From Natronosalvus amylolyticus (GTDB lineage: Archaea; Halobacteriota; Halobacteria; Halobacteriales; Natrialbaceae): 64,000 bases of DNA. The position numbers and the translations under genes were made by a program. Location: assembly GCF_024298845.1 (NCBI RefSeq), contig NZ_CP101156.1, forward strand, positions 806,001 to 870,000. Reading direction: 5' to 3'. Numbering within the stretch: position 1 is the first letter of the stretch; the number at the start of each line of letters is the position of its first letter. Positions 27,656 to 36,253 of the stretch are shown here, in pieces. The notes under the pieces were generated by a model. That model saw only the letters and a list, made by a program, of their open reading frames with translations. It did no database searches and had not been told where the DNA came from.

Positions 27656-29527
27656 TTACGCTCGCTTTTGAATCTCTTCGCGCAGTATCTGACTAACGAG
27701 GTCCCCATCGGCTTTGCCACGGAGGGCACCCATACACTCGCCCATCAGACCCGAGAAGGCAGCCATTCCTTCGGCTTCGACCTGAGCTTCGTTGCGCTCG
27801 ACGACCTCGAGCACGGCCTCCCGAACGTCGTCTTCGGCTGCCGAACCGAGTCCCGCTTCCTCGGCGACGGTCGCTGCATCACGGTCGGGTTCGGCCGCCA
27901 GCGCCGAAAGCAGATCCGGAACCCCTTCCCGAGCCAGGTCGCCCCCATCTGCCATACCGAACACTTGCTCGAGGTGACCGCTGGTCAGGTTCTCGACGGG
28001 AACGTCGTCGCGGCGAAGTTCGGTCAGCGTCGACTCGAGCGTCGTCGCGGCAAATGTGGGGTCGATCCCGTCCTCGACGACCGATTCGAACAGCGGCATT
28101 CGCCGTCCGTAGGCTACCTGTTCGGCGAGTCCGGCATCCAGGTCGAAATCGGCCTGGTACCGCTCGACTTTCTCGGTCAGTAACTCCGGCACCGGAACGT
28201 CGCTCGGGTCCGGTTCGACCGGCGGCACGTCCGTCTCAGGATACATGCGTGCGGCACCCGGAAGCGGTCGGAGATAGCGTGTCGTTCCGTCCTGATTTGC
28301 GCCGCGGGTTTCCTCGGGGACGCCCTCGAGTGCGGTCCTCGCTCGCTCTGTGACCGCATCAATCGCGGACGACGCAATCTCGGTGTCAGCAGCGACGATG
28401 GCGACGGCGTCGTCCGGACTCGCGTCGACGGCATCACGCAGGGCTGCCACTTCGTCGTCGGTGACGCCGTAGGCTGGCAGTTCGTCGGTGTGGAAGATCC
28501 CGCCTGCGCCGTGTCGTTTCGCGTGATCGGAAAACTCCGTGCCGAGGCGACGATCCGGCGCAATTTCGCGTCCGACCAGGCCATCGAATCCCTCGAGTCT
28601 GACCCCGAACACGGACCCACCGTCGTTCAACGCGCCCGCAATCACGCCGCTGTCGGTCCCTTCGAAAACCGCGGTGACGTCCTGTGGCTCGTCGACTGCT
28701 CCGTCGCGAGCCTCGAGTTCGTCCCGAATCTCGACCAGTTCGGCCTGCCGGCCGACCTCCGTGCGGACGATGTCGGCGATGTCGTCCAGGCTCTGGACAC
28801 CTTTGATCTCGACGCGAGCCCCATCCGCGATGGAGACGTTGACGTCCTGTCGGATCGTGCCGAGTCCGCGTTTCACTTTGCCCGTCGAGCGTAGCAACAT
28901 CCCGATTCGTTCGGCCGCTTCCTGGGCCTGCTCCGGGCTTCGGATATCGGGACCGGTCCCGATTTCGACGAGCGGAATTCCGAGTCGGTCGAGGCTGTAG
29001 ACGACGCCGTCGTCTGTCTCTTCAACTCGCTGTGCGCTTTCCTCCTCGAGCATCATGTCCTCGATGCTGACGGGACCGTCGCTGGTCTCGATTGCGCCGC
29101 CGGTTGCTACCAGCGTCGACCGCTGGAAGCCCGAGGTGTTCGAGCCGTCGACGACGATCTTTCGCATGACGTTAGCCTGGTCGACCGGCGTCATGTCCAT
29201 CAACTGGGCGATCTCGAGGACCGTTTCGAGGGCTTCTTCGTCCAGTCGGTGTGGCGGTTCGTCGTCCGCTTCGACGAGACAGGTGGTGTCGTAGGCGAGG
29301 TAGGTAAACTCCCGCTCGACTTTGCTCTCCTCGACGGCCGCGTCGTCGAGTTCGCCCAGTTCGCTCCGCGTCGGATGGAGATATCGGGTGAACTGGTGGG
29401 TCGCTTCCTCGGGTTCTCGAAGCGTCGTCGGGCAGTTACAGAACAGTTTGGTCGCCGTATCGAGTTGCTGGTGTATCTCGAGGCCGGCGACGAGGCCGAG
29501 TGCCTCGTAGTCGTAGGCTGCAGTCAT
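27656..29527 (-). CDS. gatE: Glutamyl-tRNA(Gln) amidotransferase subunit E
   Basis: This 623-aa subunit of the archaeal GatDE complex binds Glu-tRNA(Gln) and activates the Glu side chain for amidation. It has the GatB-type signature (LGLVAGLEIHQQLDTATKLFC, residues 10-30), HPTRSELGELD and the kinase-like core with RQDVNVSI. An inserted AspRS-like GAD domain spans about residues 280-400 and a YqeY-type tail forms the end. GatE is restricted to archaea. gatD, the amidase, is not in this window. The start codon lies near the 18-bp tandem repeat. Confidence 0.96.
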   Translation of the reverse strand: MTAAYDYEALGLVAGLEIHQQLDTATKLFCNCPTTLREPEEATHQFTRYLHPTRSELGELDDAAVEESKVEREFTYLAYDTTCLVEADDEPPHRLDEEALETVLEIAQLMDMTPVDQANVMRKIVVDGSNTSGFQRSTLVATGGAIETSDGPVSIEDMMLEEESAQRVEETDDGVVYSLDRLGIPLVEIGTGPDIRSPEQAQEAAERIGMLLRSTGKVKRGLGTIRQDVNVSIADGARVEIKGVQSLDDIADIVRTEVGRQAELVEIRDELEARDGAVDEPQDVTAVFEGTDSGVIAGALNDGGSVFGVRLEGFDGLVGREIAPDRRLGTEFSDHAKRHGAGGIFHTDELPAYGVTDDEVAALRDAVDASPDDAVAIVAADTEIASSAIDAVTERARTALEGVPEETRGANQDGTTRYLRPLPGAARMYPETDVPPVEPDPSDVPVPELLTEKVERYQADFDLDAGLAEQVAYGRRMPLFESVVEDGIDPTFAATTLESTLTELRRDDVPVENLTSGHLEQVFGMADGGDLAREGVPDLLSALAAEPDRDAATVAEEAGLGSAAEDDVREAVLEVVERNEAQVEAEGMAAFSGLMGECMGALRGKADGDLVSQILREEIQKRA

Positions 29528-29633
29528 TGTGCAACGTTCGGAGTCGAGGGGGTAAAAAACCGTTCAGTCTGACTGGCGGCCACAGGAGGGTATTTCTCAC
29601 CGGGATCGGGATCTCGAGCACGGTGACCGAGCA

Positions 29634-29796
29634 GGGGCAGTGAGTTGAGTAGGGGCAGTGAGTTGAGCAGGGGCAGTGAGTTGAGTAGGGGCAGTGAGTT
29701 GAGTAGGGGCAGTGAGTTGAGCAGGGGCAGTGAGTTGAGTAGGGGCAGTGAGTTGAGTAGGGGCAGTGAGTTGAGTAGGGGGCAGTGAGTCGAGCA
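29634..29796. repeat. 18-bp tandem repeat (VNTR), nine units
   Basis: The unit is GGGGCAGTGAGTTGAG(T/C)A. Eight consecutive copies from 29634 to 29777 differ only by T or C at position 17. A ninth copy (29778-29796) has an extra G and one substitution. There are no spacers, so it is not a CRISPR array. The repeat lies in the 330-base gap between gatE and btuD, which otherwise has no gene. The 18-bp period keeps frames open on the minus strand (LLNSLP or TQLTAP repeats), but these frames lack coding character. Confidence 0.95.
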
Positions 29797-29857
29797 GCGA
29801 CAGTGACTCACCCAGGAACACGGGTTACTCGAGGGACGAGAGCCGGGTGAAAACCGG

Positions 29858-31255
29858 TTAGTCGTCCGAGGACGTCTCGACCGACTGCCTTTCCTCCCTA
29901 GTGGACTCGTCCCCTTTCGACACGGTTCGGTCCAGCGTAGCGTGTTCCGGCCCATACTCACTCTCCTCGATGGTTCGAACGATGCCGTCGAGTACGCCCG
30001 CACGCGTGGTGATCACGCTCTTTTCGAGGAGCGCCGCGTATCGGTCGTTGGCCTCCGCACCCACGAACTCACCGGCGTCCTCCGACGACTCCACAGCCAC
30101 GAACGTCGTCTCCGGCAACTCCTCGAGCAGGAGTTGCGATCCGGTCGTAATCGGGAAATCGGCAAAAACGGTGACGTCGGCCGCCTCGACCAGAGAAACG
30201 ACCCGTTCTCTGTCGACTGCCGTAATGGGCGCGAAGGGCTCCGTTTCGACGCACTGGAGATCCTGTCGTCGAGCGGTTTCGGCAGCGATTGCGTTTTCCG
30301 GGATTGGTCCGATGGTGACCGACGCGCCCTCGGCTGCGAGGCGAAGGGAAACACCCGCAGCGGTTTCCCCGGTTCCCAGTACGTGAATCCTCAGATTGGT
30401 CGGCTCGACGCGTACCGAGTCGACTGCAGCCGTCGACGGTGGAAGGGCCGTCACCGTCGGCGTCCCTGTCACCGGGTTCGACCCGATAGTCGCCGTCGTG
30501 TCGAAGGCGTCCTCGAGTGCAGCCCCGGTCAGCACCGTTTCGGGGCGCCCGTCTGCACGTATCGACCCGTCGGCGAGCAATAGCAATCGGTCGCAGTAGC
30601 GGGCTGCCAGGTCCAGATCGTGAATCGCAGCCACAATCGCTCGACCGTCGCTGACCAGCTCTCGAGCCAACTCGAGGGTTTCGACCTGATGGTTTACGTC
30701 GAGACTCGCCGTCGGTTCGTCGAGCAACATGAGCGGCGTATCCTGAGCGATAGCACGAGCGAGGAGGACCCGCTGGCGCTCCCCGCCGCTGACCGCATCG
30801 ATCGAGCGGTCGGCAAACTGGGCCGTTCGGGTTCGTTCCATGGCCCGTTCGACCTGGTTTCGGTCGGCAGCTGATGGCGGTGAAAACCGTGAACGGTGCG
30901 GATGGCGTCCCATCTCGACGACGCTTCGAACGTCGAACGAAAACGAGAGGGCGGTATCCTGTGGAACCACGCTGACGAGTCGGCTCGAGGCTTTCGAAGT
31001 CAGGTCGCCGATCGCCTCTCCGTCGATGACGACGCGGCCGTCTGCTGGAGACAGAGCCCCACTCAGTGCCCGAAGGAGCGTCGTTTTCCCCGCACCGTTT
31101 GGACCGACGAGGCCCACGAACTCGCCCGGGTACACGTCGAACGACGCGTCATCGAGGACGGATAGGTCGCCGAACGTGACCTCGACCCCATCGACCGTGG
31201 CGATGGCATCGTCGTGATGGCACCGGTCTCGAGACGCGGACCGTTTCTCGGTCAC
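29858..31255 (-). CDS. btuD: Cobalamin/corrinoid ABC ATPase with a carboxy-terminal extra domain
   Basis: This 465-aa protein has an ABC ATPase of the iron-siderophore/B12 family in residues 15-250: Walker A GPNGAGKTT (51-59), signature VSGGERQR (155-162), Walker B LMLLDEPT and H212. From about residue 288 follows a domain with a Rossmann-like start, IHVLGTGETAAGVSLRLA, that ordinary BtuD (about 250 aa) does not have. It starts with GTG and overlaps btuC by four bases. It energises uptake of corrinoids with BtuC and the divergent BtuF. Confidence 0.92.
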   Translation of the reverse strand: MTEKRSASRDRCHHDDAIATVDGVEVTFGDLSVLDDASFDVYPGEFVGLVGPNGAGKTTLLRALSGALSPADGRVVIDGEAIGDLTSKASSRLVSVVPQDTALSFSFDVRSVVEMGRHPHRSRFSPPSAADRNQVERAMERTRTAQFADRSIDAVSGGERQRVLLARAIAQDTPLMLLDEPTASLDVNHQVETLELARELVSDGRAIVAAIHDLDLAARYCDRLLLLADGSIRADGRPETVLTGAALEDAFDTTATIGSNPVTGTPTVTALPPSTAAVDSVRVEPTNLRIHVLGTGETAAGVSLRLAAEGASVTIGPIPENAIAAETARRQDLQCVETEPFAPITAVDRERVVSLVEAADVTVFADFPITTGSQLLLEELPETTFVAVESSEDAGEFVGAEANDRYAALLEKSVITTRAGVLDGIVRTIEESEYGPEHATLDRTVSKGDESTREERQSVETSSDD

Positions 31256-32346
31256 AGGGAGTGCACCTCCTGGCGCAGTAGCAGGTACAGGAAAAACGGC
31301 GCACCGAGTGCGGCCGTTACGATGCCGACGGGGACCTCGGCCGGTCCGACGCGAGCGATGGTGTCGGTGATGACGAGAAACGAGGCTCCCGCGAGCGCGC
31401 TCGTTGGAAGCAAAATCCGGTGATCAGGACCCACGATGAGCCGCATAATGTGAGGGACGACGAGGCCAACGAAGCCAATGACGCCGGCGACGGCCACCCC
31501 CGCGGCGGTAATCACGCTCGCGATGACGAGCAAGAGCAGTTTGGTCCGTTCGACGTCGACCCCGAGGTGGTGTGCGTCTTCTTCCCCGAGCAACAGGACG
31601 TTCATCTCTCGCGTGTACGCAGCGAGGACCACGACCCCGATCAGGGCGACGGGGAGAGACATCCAGACGTCGCCCCAACTGCTGTTGTTCAGATGTCCCA
31701 TCAGCCAGACGACGGCCTCTCGAAGGCTCTCGCCGCTGTGGACGAGCATGTACGAAATCATCGCGCCCAGAAACGCCTGGACAGCGACGCCGGCCAGGAG
31801 CAGCGTGGCGACGGGTGTTCGTCCGCCTTCGGTGGCGATCGCATAGACGAGTAGCGCCGTACCGATCGCGCTGATGAACGCAGCAGGTCGAAGCCCAATG
31901 GGGACCAGAGTGGGGAACGCGAGCGCGGCGACGGCACCGGCAGCGGCGCCCGTGGAGACGCCGATGATCGAAGGATCGGCCAAGGGGTTACGGAAAAATC
32001 CCTGCATTACCGTTCCAGCGGCAGCCAGGGCAAAGCCGACCGTCGCCCCCAGCGCGATCCGCGGCAACCGAATCGTGCCGACGATGGCCTGGTGACTCTG
32101 TTTGACTTCGAACGCGAACACGGACCGGTACTCGAAGCCTGGCCACGGAACGGACACATCGAGAAGCCAAACCGGCCGCGACTCGAGCACGATTGCGGAG
32201 GGGACGACGACTTCGTTCAATACCGCAGCTGCGACGGTAAGCGGGTCGATGCGTACCGGACCCAGCGCGGCACTCACGATCGTGGTTACGACGAGCAACG
32301 CCGTTAACGCCGCCGACCACACGAGGACCTGACCGGGCCTATCCAT
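31252..32346 (-). CDS. btuC: Cobalamin/corrinoid ABC permease
   Basis: This 364-aa FecCD/BtuC-family permease has about ten membrane spans. Signatures include LPRIALGATVGFALAAAGTVMQGFFRNPLADPSIIGVSTGAA and the cytoplasmic VAGVIGFVGLVVPHIMRLIVGPDHR, the family-specific ATPase-contact segment (given here in pieces: VIGFVGLVVPHIMRL). An extended periplasm-side loop follows the first span. It is the first gene of btuC-btuD and starts 60 bases from the divergent btuF. Confidence 0.93.
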   Translation of the reverse strand: MDRPGQVLVWSAALTALLVVTTIVSAALGPVRIDPLTVAAAVLNEVVVPSAIVLESRPVWLLDVSVPWPGFEYRSVFAFEVKQSHQAIVGTIRLPRIALGATVGFALAAAGTVMQGFFRNPLADPSIIGVSTGAAAGAVAALAFPTLVPIGLRPAAFISAIGTALLVYAIATEGGRTPVATLLLAGVAVQAFLGAMISYMLVHSGESLREAVVWLMGHLNNSSWGDVWMSLPVALIGVVVLAAYTREMNVLLLGEEDAHHLGVDVERTKLLLLVIASVITAAGVAVAGVIGFVGLVVPHIMRLIVGPDHRILLPTSALAGASFLVITDTIARVGPAEVPVGIVTAALGAPFFLYLLLRQEVHSL

Positions 32347-32406
32347 GATAACAAGCTCGCTTGCTTTAGATAAATATTTGTTGGGGTATCGGCGTAGGTC
32401 CAGTCG
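32347..32406. promoter_or_regulatory. Divergent btuC/btuF promoter region
   Basis: Sixty bases separate the two starts. AGATAAATATTT at about 32368-32379 is AT-rich and could be the TATA element of btuF, 28 or more bases before its ATG. Expression of both sides is probably co-regulated. No cobalamin riboswitch is visible and none is known in archaea. Confidence 0.45.
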
Positions 32407-33594
32407 ATGAAACGGTTGTCAGTGCTGTTGATCGCAACGCTCGTCGTCACCGCTATCGTCGCCCCTGCCATGGCAGGCGGTGTCGCCGCAACATCCGCGC
32501 AGGCGGAACCCGCCTGTGAGTACCCGGTTTCGCTTACCGATGCGACCGGAGAAACCGTAACGCTCGAGGAGCCACCAGAGCGCATCGTGACGTTGAACCC
32601 CAGTGACGCGAATACGATCTTCGAAATCGGCGCTGACGACAGACTCGTGGGCATGCCCGTCGGAGACGGCACCTCGAGACTCGACGCCGAAGGTCAGACC
32701 GATATCACCGAAGACGACGGCTTCACCGTCGATTCCGAAACCGTGGTCGGTCTCGAGCCAGATATCGTGCTCGCCGCGAACGTCAGTTCCGTCGAACAGG
32801 TCGATCAACTGCGAGACGCGGGACTCACCGTCTATCACTTCCCCGAAGCAACGTCGCTCGAGGACGTCGCGGAAAACGTGGCTATCACCGGCACACTGAG
32901 CGGCGAGTGTGATGGCGCGACTGAAACCCTCACCTGGATGGACCAGCGACTCGACCTCCTCGAATCGGCGGTGGCGGATGCCGAGCACCCGACAGTCTAC
33001 TACAAGATGGGTGATGGCTTCACTGCAGGTAGCGGAACGTTCCAACACGAGACCATGACCGCGGCGGGACTCGACAATATTGCAACCGCCGCCGACATCG
33101 AGAAGTGGGGGATCATTAGCAACGAAGTCGTCGTCGAGGAAGACCCGGACTGGATACTTCGGACCAGCGGACCGTTCCAGCCTGAGATTCCGGAGAGCCT
33201 CGAGGACACGACGGCCGTCCAGAACGAGCAGTTCGTGACGGTCGATTCGAACGACTTCAGTCAACCCGCGCCACGCATCGTGTTCGCTATGGAGACACTC
33301 GTCGAAACCGTCCATCCAGAGGCGTACGATGAGATTGCGAACGATCTGGAGACGCTCGATGCCGACTACGAAGCCGGCGAGTTCTTGCCCGCAACGGAGG
33401 AAGAGACTGACGACGATGGTGCCGACGACGATATGAGTGACGACTCGTCAGCGGCCGACGATGACGAACCAGCAACGACGGCGGATGACGACTCTGGAGC
33501 GACCGACGACGCGGACACCATTCCCGGCTTCGGCGTTCCCGTTGCTGTCGCCGCAGTGTTGAGCCTCCTCGGATTCACTCTCCGTCGACGATAA
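32407..33594 (+). CDS. btuF: Corrinoid-binding protein with PGF-CTERM anchor
   Basis: This 395-aa protein has a Sec signal peptide (residues 1-32, ending in an Ala-rich stretch) and a TroA/BtuF-type binding domain (YPVSLTDATGETVTLEEPPERIV... given as VSLTDATGETVTLEEPPE). A long Asp/Glu/Ala-rich stalk (about 330-370) precedes a PGF-CTERM signal: PGFGVPVAVAA...LRRR. PGF-CTERM proteins are cut by archaeosortase and lipid-linked at the carboxy terminus. It captures cobalamin or cobinamide outside the cell for BtuCD. Divergent from btuC. Confidence 0.93.
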   Translation: MKRLSVLLIATLVVTAIVAPAMAGGVAATSAQAEPACEYPVSLTDATGETVTLEEPPERIVTLNPSDANTIFEIGADDRLVGMPVGDGTSRLDAEGQTDITEDDGFTVDSETVVGLEPDIVLAANVSSVEQVDQLRDAGLTVYHFPEATSLEDVAENVAITGTLSGECDGATETLTWMDQRLDLLESAVADAEHPTVYYKMGDGFTAGSGTFQHETMTAAGLDNIATAADIEKWGIISNEVVVEEDPDWILRTSGPFQPEIPESLEDTTAVQNEQFVTVDSNDFSQPAPRIVFAMETLVETVHPEAYDEIANDLETLDADYEAGEFLPATEEETDDDGADDDMSDDSSAADDDEPATTADDDSGATDDADTIPGFGVPVAVAAVLSLLGFTLRRR

Positions 33595-33822
33595 TGACCA
33601 GCGTATAGAGACGCTCAACCCGTCTCACAAACGGTTTTTCGACTTTATACCGATACGCCTCGAGCAACCGTCCGTTTTCGTCTCCCCGGGGCCCGCAACA
33701 GAAACCGAACCTCCATCCGGTTCTAGCGATCGCTGAGAGCGGCCGTTTGCCATCCCAAAGCGTTCCCAACTACCCGTCTCGTTTTGAAAAGCGTTTACTG
33801 ACCCGCCCGCAGAGACACGGGT

Positions 33823-34104
33823 ATGGTCGAGAACGTCATCTGGCCCGCGTACCTCGATGCGGATCGAACGCGGGCCGAGGGGCGACGCGTTCCCCTCGAG
33901 TTGGCCGTCGAAGAGCCCACCGTCGAAGAGATAGCTAAAGCCGTCCAGCAGATCGGGTACGATGCCATCGTCGAACGCGATAAGGCTTACTCCCGCGAAC
34001 ACTGGCAGCCCCGTGGCCGCGTCGTCGTCCGGGGGACCGACGATTCGACGAAAAACGACCTGGTCCAGGCCGTGGCGGCATACGTCGTCGCGCTCAGAGA
34101 GTGA
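33823..34104 (+). CDS. srp19: Signal recognition particle protein SRP19
   Basis: This 93-aa protein binds 7S RNA in the archaeal signal recognition particle and helps assemble SRP54. The family pattern is clear: [20 protein letters not shown] at the start, then [13 protein letters not shown] and [16 protein letters not shown]. It overlaps the gar1 start by one base, so the two are co-transcribed. The 228 bases upstream of it hold no gene. Confidence 0.95.
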   Translation: MVENVIWPAYLDADRTRAEGRRVPLELAVEEPTVEEIAKAVQQIGYDAIVERDKAYSREHWQPRGRVVVRGTDDSTKNDLVQAVAAYVVALRE

Positions 34105-34340
34105 TGCACCGCGTTGGCCAGGTCGTCCGGACGGCCCAGGGACTCGCCGTCTTGCGTGCCGAACCGGACGGCGAAGACCACCGCCACGTGATCGGCACGA
34201 TGGTGCTCGACGACTCGCTCGAGGAAGTCGGCCGCGTCGTCGACGTGTTCGGTCCGGTCGAGCAGCCCTATCTGGCGGTCACGCCCGACCGAGGTGTCCA
34301 CCTGCCCGCGCTGGTCGGTTCGACGCTGTACGCTCGCTAG
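34104..34340 (+). CDS. gar1: H/ACA ribonucleoprotein protein Gar1
   Basis: This 78-aa protein is a subunit of the archaeal H/ACA pseudouridylation complex with Cbf5, Nop10 and L7Ae. It forms the small beta-barrel that helps product release. Typical parts are GTMVLDDSLEEVGRVVDVFG and EQPYLAVTPD. The ATG at 34104 overlaps the srp19 TGA; a GTG three bases upstream is also possible. The srp19-gar1 order is common in haloarchaea. Confidence 0.93.
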   Translation: MHRVGQVVRTAQGLAVLRAEPDGEDHRHVIGTMVLDDSLEEVGRVVDVFGPVEQPYLAVTPDRGVHLPALVGSTLYAR

Positions 34341-34460
34341 GGTGGCACCCGCTTCCTGTCTGTTTACGAACCCCTCGAGGAGCGAGTATACACTCAGCAC
34401 CGAAATCCGACCCACCTCGAGAGCGCAACACCAATACCACGGGCCGCCAAAAACCGGGAC

Positions 34461-35549
34461 ATGAACGAACGGGCCCGGTTGCTGGCCGCCATCTGCGGGA
34501 CGTGTCTGTTGTTTATCGCCGTGCAACTCGGTTCGCTGACCCTCATCGAGCCGTTTACCGCCGCCGACATGCAGGCCGTCGAAGATCCCCAGGACCCTAC
34601 CTATAGCCTGTTTTACGTCGGGGCAATTCTGGTGATGACCGCGTTTATGCTCGCGGCGTTCAAGTACAACCTCCAGTGGATTATCCGCGCGCTGATAATC
34701 GGTGTCAGCGTCATGCTCGCCTGGTTCGTCTTCGCCGAACTCTTCCCGCCACTGGTGATCGTGGATGGCATCGGTCTGTTTCCGCTGGTAGCAGCGCTGG
34801 CGGTCGGTGTAGGCTTACTCGTCTATCCCGAGTGGTACGTCATCGACGTCGCGGGCGTGGTCATGGGGGCTGGTGCAGCCGGGCTATTCGGCATCAGTTT
34901 CGGCCTGTTGCCAGCCATCGTCCTGCTCGTCGTCCTCGCCGTCTACGACGCGATTAGCGTCTACCGGACCGGCCACATGCTCGACCTCGCGGAAGGTGTC
35001 ATGGACCTTCGTATTCCAGTCTTGCTCGTGATCCCCACCTCCCTCTCGTACTCCTTTCTCGAGACGCCGCCGATGCCCGACTCGAGCGAACCACCGGAGC
35101 AAGAACCGAGCGAGTCATCGGAGCAAGAACCGAGCGAACCATCGGCACCAGACTCCAGTGAGCCAGCGGAACCCGAGAACGAAACGGGAGCCACCGTTGA
35201 CGATGAATCGCTCGAGGAGGATGGAGAGCTTCCGGCAGCGGAACACCCCGAAGGCGTCCGTGACGCCCTCTTTATCGGCCTCGGGGATGCCGTCATCCCG
35301 ACGATACTCGTCGCGAGTGCCGCCACGTTTATCGACGAAGGGATGCTCGAGGTGCCACTGATTACGCTCAACGTCCCCGCACTCGGCGCGATTGTGGGTA
35401 CCCTCGTCGGCTTGCTCGTCCTGCTGTCCATGGTCCTTCAGGGCCGGGCACACGCCGGCTTACCGCTGTTGAACACGGGCGCAATCGGCGGGTATCTCAT
35501 CGGGGCGCTCTGGGCCGGTGTCCCGTTGCTGACGGCGCTTGGATTGTAA
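34461..35549 (+). CDS. Presenilin/SPP-family intramembrane aspartyl protease
   Basis: This 362-aa protein has about nine membrane spans and both catalytic aspartates of the archaeal PSH family: D163 in VYDAISVYRTGHM and D276 in FIGLGDAVIP. The PAL-type motif appears as GLPLL (333-337). Between the two catalytic helices is a loop of about 60 residues (206-265) made almost entirely of Ser/Glu/Pro/Asp repeats, where human presenilin has its autocleaved loop. It would cut transmembrane peptides, perhaps signal-peptide remnants. Confidence 0.94.
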   Translation: MNERARLLAAICGTCLLFIAVQLGSLTLIEPFTAADMQAVEDPQDPTYSLFYVGAILVMTAFMLAAFKYNLQWIIRALIIGVSVMLAWFVFAELFPPLVIVDGIGLFPLVAALAVGVGLLVYPEWYVIDVAGVVMGAGAAGLFGISFGLLPAIVLLVVLAVYDAISVYRTGHMLDLAEGVMDLRIPVLLVIPTSLSYSFLETPPMPDSSEPPEQEPSESSEQEPSEPSAPDSSEPAEPENETGATVDDESLEEDGELPAAEHPEGVRDALFIGLGDAVIPTILVASAATFIDEGMLEVPLITLNVPALGAIVGTLVGLLVLLSMVLQGRAHAGLPLLNTGAIGGYLIGALWAGVPLLTALGL

Positions 35550-35551
35550 AA

Positions 35552-36094
35552 TCAATCTAGTTCTTCGGCCCCTGTGCGGAGTTGAATTTCGTGCGTACAC
35601 TCATACGGCTCATCCCACGCTTCCGATTGGAGTATGACCGTCACTTCTGCTGGCAGGGCCGCACGGGCTGTCGGAACCGAAAAATCCGGGTCAGGACAGT
35701 TATATACACTCCCATCACGATCCAGAGTGTATCCGATAAAGATCCACGCGCCAGCTCCCTCTTCGCCGTAGCTCGATCCATATCTGGCCCAATTCTTCCC
35801 GTCGATATCAATCTCGAGGCGGTCGTTTAGCTCATCGAACGCAGCCCCAGCAGCCACACTCGCACACTCTCGTTCGATTCTCCATCCCTCCCTGTCGAAC
35901 TGTGCAGCGTCGTCTTTATCCAGTTCCACTTTCGTGGAAATCGCTTCTCCCTCACCCTGCCAGCGCCCGGATTCAATATCGCACTCCTCGTTTGTCTCTT
36001 CCTCATCCGTCTCATCCTGTTCGGAGAGACAGCCTGCAACCGCACTGAGAGAAAGCGTCGCAAGGAGGGCACGACGTGACCGAAAACGTCTCAT
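35552..36094 (-). CDS. Small Tat-type lipoprotein of unknown function
   Basis: This 180-aa protein has a signal with RRALLATLSL and lipobox VAGC, a short Asp/Glu linker and a beta-rich domain that includes two further cysteines (RECAS and YECTHE, YNCPDP). No family is recognised. Its stop lies two bases from the convergent presenilin stop. The ATG at 36094 gives a proper signal peptide; the frame upstream is open but has no signal character. Confidence 0.82.
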   Translation of the reverse strand: MRRFRSRRALLATLSLSAVAGCLSEQDETDEEETNEECDIESGRWQGEGEAISTKVELDKDDAAQFDREGWRIERECASVAAGAAFDELNDRLEIDIDGKNWARYGSSYGEEGAGAWIFIGYTLDRDGSVYNCPDPDFSVPTARAALPAEVTVILQSEAWDEPYECTHEIQLRTGAEELD

Positions 36095-36253
36095 ACCGTG
36101 GTTAATGTGACAGTCGTAATAGGTTTTGGGGCGAGAAAATACCCACTCGAGGCGGTTTGGACACTCGAGTAGCGTCACCCACTCGAGACGCAGGCTCGAG
36201 AAGACTGATTGATTAAAACGGAAAACGGGTCCTTCCTGAACACTCGAGACAGT

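Noticed and set aside
29634-29796. Tandem repeat as a CRISPR array
   Set aside because: Units are 18 bp with no spacers between them and no cas genes are near.
29524-30003. Minus-strand frames over the tandem repeat (LLNSLP and TQLTAP repeats)
   Set aside because: They stay open only because the repeat period is a multiple of three; composition is not haloarchaeal (too few acidic residues) and they overlap btuD.
32347-32406. Cobalamin riboswitch ahead of the btu genes
   Set aside because: Only 60 bases separate the divergent starts, too short for the structure, and no conserved box is visible.
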